In this document: positions 1 through 4,958 of the stretch, piece by piece | How positions within the stretch are numbered: the stretch's first letter is position 1 | Layout: each line of letters opens with the position of its first letter | Assembly: GCA_019420405.1 (NCBI GenBank) | Contig: JAHZHF010000132.1 | Span: forward strand, 1 to 8,212 | Length of the DNA: 8,212 nt | Origin: Clostridiales bacterium | Lineage (GTDB): Bacteria; Bacillota; Clostridia; Lachnospirales; Lachnospiraceae | Reading direction: 5' to 3' | Notes under the pieces: generated by a model | What the model saw: only the letters and a program-made list of their open reading frames with translations | Database searches by the model: none | Told to the model about the DNA's origin: nothing | Program-made: the position numbers and the translations under genes

Positions 1-37
1 ATCAAGGAAAAACATAACTGTAAACAATAAAAAACAT

Positions 38-55
38 GGTAGTTTTGACACTACC
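38..55. promoter_or_regulatory. Short perfect inverted repeat upstream of the first gene (possible operator)
   Basis: GGTAGT and ACTACC form perfect 6-bp arms around a 6-nt centre (TTTGAC), ending 23 bases before the first ATG. It could be a repressor site or a small hairpin in the leader. A TTGACA hexamer lies inside it (45-50), but no -10 box sits at the right distance before the start codon, so I do not call a promoter. The regulator is unknown, and the sequence further upstream is outside the window. Confidence 0.3.
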
Positions 56-78
56 CGTATCATAAAGGGGGAAATATT

Positions 79-528
79 ATGAAAAAGGCGCGATACAAAG
101 TATTAGCAACAGGGATAATCGTTGCAGCAGTACTGGCAGCATTGTTACTGTATTTCTGGCCGATGAAAATTTCTGATTTGATAAATGAAAATCAGGAAAT
201 CCATATTACTCAAATTGAAATGGGAATTCAAGATGGTGAGCCATATATGGACAATGAAAACTATTGCGACCTGACGAAAGAGCAGAGGAAGGACATTATT
301 GATTTGTTTCAGCAGTACACCTACAGAAGAACACCGGGAACTGCGTTTTCGGATGGCTCTTTATCAGGGATCAGTGACAGGATTATACACTTGTATGCAT
401 ATGATGACGGTGAACTGCTCTACACCATATTTATTACTGATACGAACGGACTGTCCATAAATGAAAGATCCTATGTTCTGCGGGATTCATCCGGGTTAAT
501 ACAGGAGATACTGACGGTTATCGAATAA
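79..528 (+). CDS. Membrane-anchored protein of unknown function (149 aa)
   Basis: I do not recognise this family firmly. The protein starts with a positive N-terminus (MKKARYK), then one hydrophobic helix at about residues 8-27, followed by about 120 residues of mixed, acidic soluble sequence, so it is probably membrane-anchored with an extracytoplasmic domain. No lipobox cysteine follows the helix, so it is not a lipoprotein. The ATG is preceded by AAAGGGGG about 7 bases upstream, which supports this start. The stop codon TAA (526-528) overlaps an ATG at 528, so anything starting there would be translationally coupled. The next well-supported gene starts at 595 on the same strand. The length and layout resemble small uncharacterised anchored proteins of Lachnospiraceae, but that is an impression rather than a match. 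Confidence 0.8.
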   Translation: MKKARYKVLATGIIVAAVLAALLLYFWPMKISDLINENQEIHITQIEMGIQDGEPYMDNENYCDLTKEQRKDIIDLFQQYTYRRTPGTAFSDGSLSGISDRIIHLYAYDDGELLYTIFITDTNGLSINERSYVLRDSSGLIQEILTVIE

Positions 529-594
529 TGATGATGGAATGTCTGTCCGAAGAAGAGATTCAGCAAATTAAAGAATTACCGGGAGGAAATCTGT

Positions 595-786
595 ATGGAA
601 GTATTTCTGATTATATTAATAATACTGATTTTTTATCTTATATTGATTACGTTGATTTCATTGATACGGGCGCTTTTCAGTATAAGAAAAGGGAAAACAT
701 ACGCCAAAGAAAAATTCCGGGATACTTTTTTAGAAGCCTTTTTGGACATATTTTTAGAATTGTTAAATCCGTTTTATTGGTTTTAA
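595..786 (+). CDS. Small single-pass membrane protein (63 aa), unknown function
   Basis: This short gene has a strong Shine-Dalgarno sequence, GGGAGG at 581-586, 8 bases before its ATG. The product has a very hydrophobic helix at residues 3-25 rich in Ile and Leu, then a basic stretch (RKGKTYAKEK, 31-40), then an amphipathic helix with regularly spaced Phe, Leu and acidic residues (43-57), ending in NPFYWF. That architecture of membrane helix, basic hinge and aromatic C-terminus is unlikely by chance and is typical of real small membrane proteins. It lies wholly inside a longer open frame in another phase (528-1790). I judge this one to be the translated frame here, because the other frame's product looks irregular across the same bases. 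The function is unknown. The flanking genes also encode membrane proteins, so a role in the same envelope system is possible. Confidence 0.68.
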   Translation: MEVFLIILIILIFYLILITLISLIRALFSIRKGKTYAKEKFRDTFLEAFLDIFLELLNPFYWF

Positions 787-885
787 TCCCCAATTTAATA
801 ATTCCGAAACAATTCTCAAATCTTACGGAAACATTTCAGAGCCATAATTCCATAGTAAATGAAGAGACGATCCAATTGAGGAGAT

Positions 886-930
886 ATGCTTATGAGGAAG
901 CGGAGCCTGAAAAACCGCCGGGAAAGATGA
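886..930 (+). other. Short out-of-phase open frame with the local ribosome binding site, overlapping the membrane protein start
   Basis: After GAGGAG, the ATG at 892 opens 12 codons (basic, MRKRSLKNRRER) closed by TGA at 928-930, which overlaps ATG 927 of the membrane protein as ATGA. An in-frame ATG also lies at 886. Two readings are possible: a leader peptide that couples translation to the membrane protein, or the true N-terminus of the membrane protein, cut off by a one-base insertion or deletion. The A-rich run right after 930 is a likely place for such an error. I cannot decide between them from one sequence. Confidence 0.35.
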
Positions 931-1790
931 AAAAGGGAATTATTCATTTGATTGTTTATCTGAGCACAGCAGCAGTAGCAGCACTTTCTGTTATACAGGC
1001 TGGAAAGCAAATATTGCCGTGGATTGCCGGAATTGCAGTTTATGTTCTGGCCGCTGTCTTAATGATTGCATCGTGTGTGTTTCTTTACCACGATTTACGG
1101 AATAGCGTTATTAATAAGATCATTGTATCAATCAAGAAGAATCCGTTTGGAGAGCGTTTCCTGGACGACCATGCATTTCGTACTATTTTGACGACACTGC
1201 CGGCATTTTTGATCAACGTGGCATATACGGTATATAACGGTGTGATCGGAATCATGAACCAGTCGGCCTGGTTCATCACAATGGCAGTATATTACAGTCT
1301 TTTGGGGATCATGCGCTATCGTGCAGTGAGCACCGGAAGAAAGATAGCGCGCCTGGAAGATAAGCAGCTGATCCGGAAGAAAGAACTTTCGGTAATAAAG
1401 ATGGACGGCATACTCCTTCTGGTTTTAAATCTGGCCCTGAGCGGTGTGGTCCTTTTGACCATAGCTCAGGATACAGCGAAAAGGTATTCAGAGATCATGG
1501 TTATATCGATAGCGGCATATACCTTTTATAAGATTACAATGGCCTTGATCAATATGATCAAGGTAAGAAAAACTCAGTCACCGATCCTGATTACGATCCG
1601 CAATATAGGAGTTGCGGATGCGCTGGTATCTATGCTTACTCTGCAGGCAACGATGCTTGCGTCATTTCAGGATAAAAGCAGCCTGAACAGCAATCAGATG
1701 AACGCCATCACCGGGCTGGCGGTGTGTATTCTCATAGCAATCCTGGGAACAAGTATGATCTGGTACGCTTATGCGAAAAAGAATAGATGA
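927..1790 (+). CDS. Multi-pass integral membrane protein of unknown function; start uncertain
   Basis: From the ATG at 927 the product is 287 residues with about 7-8 hydrophobic helices and a basic tail (AKKNR). Charged loops such as KKNPFGERFLDDHAFR separate the helices, and pairs such as NVAYTVYNGVIGIMNQSAWF recall an uncharacterised family widespread in Clostridia. No catalytic or transport motif is visible. The start is unsure. The frame is open up to 528 (420 aa), but the segment before about 880 runs out of phase through the 63-aa gene and is probably not translated. A TTG at 879 is possible. The best ribosome binding site nearby (GAGGAG, about 878-883) points to an ATG at 892 in a different frame, which stops at 928-930 overlapping this ATG. 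That suggests either a short coupled leader or a frameshift near the N-terminus. The C-terminal 280 residues are secure. Confidence 0.75.
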   Translation: MKKGIIHLIVYLSTAAVAALSVIQAGKQILPWIAGIAVYVLAAVLMIASCVFLYHDLRNSVINKIIVSIKKNPFGERFLDDHAFRTILTTLPAFLINVAYTVYNGVIGIMNQSAWFITMAVYYSLLGIMRYRAVSTGRKIARLEDKQLIRKKELSVIKMDGILLLVLNLALSGVVLLTIAQDTAKRYSEIMVISIAAYTFYKITMALINMIKVRKTQSPILITIRNIGVADALVSMLTLQATMLASFQDKSSLNSNQMNAITGLAVCILIAILGTSMIWYAYAKKNR

Positions 1791-1847
1791 ATTATTATGA
1801 AGCAGGTCGAACATTTACTGTTTCTATAAACGGTTTTGCCAGAAAAT

Positions 1848-1875
1848 CAGAATGCCTGTTTTATCAGACGTTCTG
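1848..1875 (-). terminator. Hairpin downstream of the SASP remnant, possible terminator
   Basis: CAGAATGCCTG and CAGACGTTCTG form an 11-position stem with one G-T pair and one mismatch, around a 6-base loop. On the minus strand it follows the stop of the spore-protein fragment by about 18 bases, and the next bases read ATTTTC, a weak T tract. That position fits the original terminator of the SASP gene. It could also help stop plus-strand transcripts leaving the membrane protein gene, but there is no T tract on that side. Confidence 0.45.
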
Positions 1876-1893
1876 TGTTGAAAATGCAGTGTG

Positions 1894-1968
1894 TTATCTG
1901 CCTGACATTTGCTTTTTCTGCTCTTCGATCATCTTCTTGACCATATATCCGCCTACAGACACGGTATG
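1894..1968 (-). pseudogene. C-terminal remnant of an alpha/beta-type small acid-soluble spore protein
   Basis: Read on the minus strand, these codons give SVGGYMVKKMIEEQKKQM followed by SGR and a TAA stop. Alpha/beta-type SASPs, which coat DNA in dormant spores, end in a conserved block of this kind (SVGG, two or three residues, then a basic residue and an amphipathic helix); the Clostridia versions are particularly close. Intact proteins of the family are about 60-90 residues long and carry an upstream conserved half. Here the in-frame sequence before the motif (VILIQHTV) does not match, and neither of the other two minus-strand frames up to about 2130 does. No start codon or ribosome binding site is placed for it. 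I infer a gene that lost its 5' part and kept its 3' end and probably its terminator. Confidence 0.6.
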
Positions 1969-2014
1969 TTGAATTAATATAACACGTGAATGTAAATTCC
2001 ACAATAATAAATGA

Positions 2015-2038
2015 CATGCAATTTGTAAAATCTGCATG
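2015..2038. repeat. AT-rich imperfect hairpin in the intergenic gap
   Basis: CATGCA and TGCATG are perfect 6-bp arms. The stem can extend inward by ATTT/AAAT with one bulged C, leaving a 3-base loop. No T tract follows on either strand, so it is not an obvious terminator. It lies between the SASP remnant and the methyltransferase promoter. It may be a protein site or just a by-product of AT-rich decayed sequence. Confidence 0.3.
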
Positions 2039-2093
2039 CCGAATTATAAAAACTCATAATTGGATTCGAAATAATATTTCTGAAACAAAATTC

Positions 2094-2122
2094 TTCTCAA
2101 TAACAGTGAGAGAAGGTATAAT
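2094..2122 (+). promoter_or_regulatory. Sigma-A-type promoter for the methyltransferase-to-nitrilase gene run
   Basis: A perfect TATAAT (-10) lies at 2117-2122, and a weak -35 (TTCTCA, 2094-2099) sits 17 bases upstream. The interval is covered by an imperfect dyad: TCTCA at 2095-2099 pairs with TGAGA at 2107-2111, extendable outward past a one-base bulge. A dyad between -35 and -10 is the arrangement used by MerR-type and other repressors or activators, and could explain the poor -35. The ribosome binding site and ATG 2141 follow directly. Confidence 0.6.
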
Positions 2123-2140
2123 AAAACGGAGGTGGACGAT

Positions 2141-2429
2141 ATGCTTATTTCGAATAAAAATATAGATGGAGGAACTCCCTTTGACTGGGGGAGGACTTCA
2201 TCAGATTATGCAAAATACCGGGATATATATCCGCAGCTTTTTTATGATAAAATCATGGAGCGCAATTTATGTACAGCCGGGCAGAAAGTACTCCACCTGG
2301 GAACAGGAACACAGAGAATTCCTTAAGCGGAAAGCTCCTGCTGAATTTGATATTTTGCATTATGGTGCAATTGCAGAATTGAAAAAGAAATATCAGGAGG
2401 AAGAGGGCGATGAATACTCCGGAACTTAG
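2141..2429 (+). pseudogene. Class I SAM-dependent methyltransferase with internal deletion and frameshift
   Basis: The start is well formed: GGAGGTGG, 5 bases, then ATG 2141 (a GTG at 2132 lies inside the ribosome binding site). Residues 1-62 look like the N-terminus of a class I methyltransferase, including DGGTPFDWGRTSSDYAKYRD and the beginning of SAM-binding motif I (VLHLGTGT, where VLDLGTGTG is usual). That frame then stops at about 2326. In another frame, from about 2303, the sequence continues as EQEHREFLKRKAPAEF then DILHYGAIAEL, which fits the C-terminus of the same family, and ends at TAG 2427-2429. Intact members have roughly 250 residues, so about 150 from the middle, including the rest of the SAM site, are gone. 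The remnant cannot be an active enzyme. Its tail overlaps the GNAT start by 20 bases. Confidence 0.75.
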
Positions 2430-3018
2430 GACGGAACGCCTTATATTACGCAAATTTGAGGAAGAGGATTTAAAAGCCTTATATGAAATCTACAGTGATA
2501 TAGAAGTCAATCGGTTTTTACCCTGGCTTCCAGTAAGGACAATGGCAGAAGCAAAAAAATTTTATGAAGAACGCTTTCAATGCAAATACCACCAGCAGAG
2601 GGCTTATAATTATGCCATCTGCTTAAAGGAGGATAATTACCCGATCGGCTATCTTAATATAGAGATGAGCGGCAGCTACGACCTGGGCTATGGACTCAGA
2701 AAAGAGTTCTGGAATAAGGGAATTGTCACAGAGGCGGGACGGGCAGTCATAGAGCAGGTGAGAAAAGACGGGATTCCGTATCTTACAGCGACTCATGATG
2801 TCAATAATCCGGCGAGCGGCAGGGTAATGGAAAAACTGGGGATGAAATATCAGTATTCTTATGAAGAGCAGTGGCAGCCCAAGGACATGCCGGTTATCTT
2901 TCGCATGTACCAGCGGAATCTGGACGGACAGAATGACAGGGTTTATCAAGGGTACTGGGATGAGTCCCGGGTTCATTTTATAGAAAATATAGAAGGGCAG
3001 CAGAAAGAATCTCTGTAA
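2410..3018 (+). CDS. GNAT-family N-acetyltransferase (RimJ/RimL-like)
   Basis: This 202-aa protein has the layout of the Acetyltransf_3 group of GNAT enzymes, which move an acetyl group from acetyl-CoA to an amine, often a protein N-terminus or a small molecule. It opens with the typical TERLILRKFEEEDLKALYEI (residues 8-27). A central beta strand, IGYLNIEM (79-86), precedes the acetyl-CoA-binding region YGLRKEFWNKGIVTEAGRAV (94-113). The later motif NPASGRVMEKLGM (133-145) is the usual helix near the CoA site. The substrate is unknown. The last ~30 residues are charged and look like an extension. AGGAGG at 2395-2400 is 9 bases before the ATG. The start lies in the tail of the decayed methyltransferase, so it may once have been translated by coupling. 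The next gene starts 25 bases after the stop. Confidence 0.9.
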   Translation: MNTPELRTERLILRKFEEEDLKALYEIYSDIEVNRFLPWLPVRTMAEAKKFYEERFQCKYHQQRAYNYAICLKEDNYPIGYLNIEMSGSYDLGYGLRKEFWNKGIVTEAGRAVIEQVRKDGIPYLTATHDVNNPASGRVMEKLGMKYQYSYEEQWQPKDMPVIFRMYQRNLDGQNDRVYQGYWDESRVHFIENIEGQQKESL

Positions 3019-3043
3019 ATATGATTGTCGGAGGAAGAATATT

Positions 3044-3415
3044 ATGGACAATGAAAAGGTATATCAAATGGAGCTTTCTAAAATCTACCCTTTGCTGGTA
3101 AATAAGGCAGTCAGAAAAGGGAGAACAAAAGAGGAAGTGGATGAGATTATCCGGTGGCTTACAGGATACAGTCAGGAAGATCTGGAGAAATTGCTTGCAA
3201 CATCGATTAATTATGAGGATTTTTTCTATAACGCGCCTCAATTAAATGAGAACAGGAAGCTGATCAAAGGTGTAGTATGCGGTGTGCGCGTGGAGGAGAT
3301 CGAGGAGCCTCTTATGAGGGAGATTCGTTATCTGGATAAATTGATTGACGAGCTGGCAAAGGGAAAGCAGATGGATAAGATTCTGAGAAAAGAAAGGAGT
3401 GGAGATCAGCGATGA
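3044..3415 (+). CDS. DUF2200 family protein (123 aa)
   Basis: The sequence matches the DUF2200 pattern closely. It has YQMELSKIYPLLVNKA near the N-terminus, then GRTKEEVDEIIRWLTGYSQ (26-44), a stretch with FFYNAPQLNENRKLIKG (60-76), and the strongly conserved VVCGVRVEEIEEPLMREIRY (77-96) followed by LDKLIDELAKGK. The family is small, soluble, widely distributed and of unknown function; full length is about 115-125 residues, so this copy is complete. GGAGGA about 8 bases upstream supports ATG 3044. Its stop TGA (3413-3415) overlaps the next ATG as ATGA, so the NUDIX hydrolase is very likely translated by coupling. Nothing odd is seen in the sequence itself. Confidence 0.9.
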   Translation: MDNEKVYQMELSKIYPLLVNKAVRKGRTKEEVDEIIRWLTGYSQEDLEKLLATSINYEDFFYNAPQLNENRKLIKGVVCGVRVEEIEEPLMREIRYLDKLIDELAKGKQMDKILRKERSGDQR

Positions 3416-3954
3416 TTATTCCGGAAGTACTGGAATCAGAAGAAGTATATAAAGGCAGGATTACCTCAATCCGGCGGGATACACTGACCCGGGGAGACGG
3501 AAAGACATTCGTCCGTGAGACGGCAGTGTCATCTGACGCCGTAGCTGTCGTTGCGATGGACGACCGGGGACGTATCCTTCTGATCCGGCAGTACCGCCAT
3601 CCGATGGGGCGCCCCGTGTGGGAGATCCCGGCGGGGAAGATGGACGTGGACGGAGAGAATCCCGAGGAGACGGCGGTAAGGGAGCTGAGAGAGGAGACGG
3701 ATACGGCAGCCGGTGAGGTTGAGTTTCTGACCCTGTTTTTAAATTCCGCCGGGTGGACGACGGAGAAAACTTATGTCTATCTGGCAAAGGGACTGAGCGG
3801 CGTGCCGGAGTTTGAGAGGGAAAATGAGGAAGCGGACATCGAGAAGAAATGGGTTCCGCTGCAGGACGCATTTGAAATGGTGAAATCAGGGGAGCTTGAC
3901 GATGCGAAAACCGTGATCGGGATTTTGCTGGCAAAGGAGCATGACACCCGTTAA
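3412..3954 (+). CDS. NUDIX hydrolase, ADP-ribose pyrophosphatase type
   Basis: This 180-aa protein fits the ADP-ribose pyrophosphatase branch of the NUDIX family, which splits ADP-ribose or related nucleotide sugars to AMP and a sugar phosphate using Mg2+. Visible signs are the early strand segment YKGRITSIRRD (13-23), LLIRQYRHPMGRPVWEIPAG (56-75) and the Nudix box (75-97) with the metal-binding core RELREE (90-95). The box is slightly unusual: it has one extra residue between the first Gly and the conserved Glu (GKMDVDGE), and Asp where Gly normally follows EET. The extra residue is, as I recall, seen in other Clostridia copies; the Asp is rarer. A later loop rich in acidic residues (134-145, EFERENEEADIE) may hold another metal ligand. 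ATG 3412 overlaps the DUF2200 stop. The gene is more GC-rich than those before it. Confidence 0.9.
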   Translation: MIIPEVLESEEVYKGRITSIRRDTLTRGDGKTFVRETAVSSDAVAVVAMDDRGRILLIRQYRHPMGRPVWEIPAGKMDVDGENPEETAVRELREETDTAAGEVEFLTLFLNSAGWTTEKTYVYLAKGLSGVPEFERENEEADIEKKWVPLQDAFEMVKSGELDDAKTVIGILLAKEHDTR

Positions 3955-3975
3955 TTGGCAAATGAGGAGGGAACT

Positions 3976-4956
3976 ATGGAATATTACGACAGCGAACTTC
4001 TGCGTCTTAAGCAGGAGGTTATGGAAAAAGAAAAGATAAACGCCCAGCTTGGAGACCTGCTTCTCCAGCAGGCAGAGTTAAAGAACAAGGCCGAAGAACT
4101 GAAAAAGATCATGTGGGAAGAACAGGAGGACGTAGACCGTCTGAACGGCAGGAGTCTCACTGCATTTTTCTACCGGGTATCAGGAAAGATGGACGAGAAG
4201 ATGACGAAGGAAGAGGAGGAGGCCCGGGCTGCTGCCGTGAAATACGATGCGGCGGAGAGTGAACTTCGCTTCGTAGACGAGGATATCAGCAGATGCCGGC
4301 AGCGGCTTTCCGAACTGTCTGACAGCGAGAGAATCTATGCAGAGGCGTTGGAGCAGAAACGGGAACGGATCAAGTCCTCCGGCATCTCCGGCGCAGAAGA
4401 TATTATGAGGATGGAAGACCGGATGGCGTTTCTCGAAAATCAGATGCGGGAAGTGGCGGAGGCCGTGGACGCCGGAAACAGGGCATACTATATCGCCGGT
4501 GAGGTGCTTGAAGGATTAAATAGCGCAAAAAACTGGAGCACTATGGACTTGCTGGGCGGAGGAGTTTTCAGCGATATTATGAAATATGACCGTCTGAACC
4601 AGGTTCAGGAGAAGACAAAAGAACTTCAGAATGCTCTGCGCGGATTCCGGACAGAGCTTGCGGATGTAACAGAGAGGATCACTGGGAACATCTATGTGGA
4701 AATGGAAGATTTCCTTCAATTTGCAGACTTCTTTTTCGATGGGATCTTCATGGACTGGATGGTGTATGACAAGATTGCGGAGTCGAAAAAACGGGCGCAG
4801 GATACATACGACAGAATCCAGAATGTGATCGGACAACTTCATCTGATGCAGAATAATCTGGCCTGTGAGTATGATCAGACCAAATTGAACCTGGAGGAAG
4901 TGGTGCTGAACCTGCGGACGGAAAGATTTCTTGATATGAAACACGAGGTGAAATAG
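3976..4956 (+). CDS. Coiled-coil protein of unknown function (326 aa)
   Basis: ATG 3976 is chosen because GAGGAGGG precedes it by about 5 bases; the frame also allows TTG 3955, which would sit inside the intergenic gap. The protein has no signal peptide or membrane helix, so it is probably cytoplasmic. Residues 8-50 and about 65-170 are long charged helices with heptad-like Leu, Glu, Lys and Gln spacing. In between comes a short conserved-looking block, LNGRSLTAFFYRVSGKMDEK (56-75). A central non-coiled segment, NWSTMDLLGGGVFSDIMKYD (about 184-203), is distinctive, and the C-terminal part is helical again. I have an impression of similar proteins in Bacilli and Clostridia with this RSLT..F/GGG..S pattern, all without a known role. 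The gene lies 21 bases after the NUDIX gene and 2 bases before the next start. Confidence 0.85.
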   Translation: MEYYDSELLRLKQEVMEKEKINAQLGDLLLQQAELKNKAEELKKIMWEEQEDVDRLNGRSLTAFFYRVSGKMDEKMTKEEEEARAAAVKYDAAESELRFVDEDISRCRQRLSELSDSERIYAEALEQKRERIKSSGISGAEDIMRMEDRMAFLENQMREVAEAVDAGNRAYYIAGEVLEGLNSAKNWSTMDLLGGGVFSDIMKYDRLNQVQEKTKELQNALRGFRTELADVTERITGNIYVEMEDFLQFADFFFDGIFMDWMVYDKIAESKKRAQDTYDRIQNVIGQLHLMQNNLACEYDQTKLNLEEVVLNLRTERFLDMKHEVK

Positions 4957-4958
4957 AG

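Larger units (their letters stand above)
1791..2140. other. Gap of about 350 bases without an intact gene: SASP gene remnant, hairpins, promoter
   Basis: No intact gene is supported here. The plus-strand frame 1787-1972 reads as unstructured, Cys- and Phe-rich sequence and is the antisense shadow of a SASP fragment on the minus strand. From about 1970 to 2116 the sequence is very AT-rich with several small dyads, for example AATTAT / ATAATT at 2042-2047 and 2056-2061. The right end carries the promoter and ribosome binding site of the methyltransferase remnant. Confidence 0.6.

Noticed and set aside
45..50. TTGACA as a -35 box for the first gene
   Set aside because: At 16-18 bases downstream the sequence is the ribosome binding site, not a -10 box; the hexamer is part of an inverted repeat.
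528..926. N-terminal 133 codons of the 420-codon frame as part of the multi-pass membrane protein
   Set aside because: Across 595-786 the other frame has the better ribosome binding site and a much more protein-like product. I kept the membrane protein from 927 and recorded the doubt as a finding.
919..927. GGGAAAG as a programmed -1 frameshift site feeding the membrane protein
   Set aside because: The codon phase does not fit the X-XXY-YYZ pattern for the 892 frame.
1787..1972. 61-aa plus-strand open frame overlapping the membrane protein stop
   Set aside because: It has no ribosome binding site of its own and an odd Cys/Phe-rich composition, and it is explained as the antisense of the spore-protein remnant.
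2132..2140. GTG 2132 as the methyltransferase start
   Set aside because: It lies within the GGAGGTGG ribosome binding site, and ATG 2141 is correctly spaced.
3461..3961. 166-aa minus-strand open frame opposite the NUDIX gene
   Set aside because: Pro/Ser/Arg-rich product typical of antisense of GC-rich coding sequence; the plus strand has a clear NUDIX protein.
3955..3975. TTG 3955 as the start of the coiled-coil protein
   Set aside because: No ribosome binding site at that position, whereas GAGGAGGG directly precedes ATG 3976.
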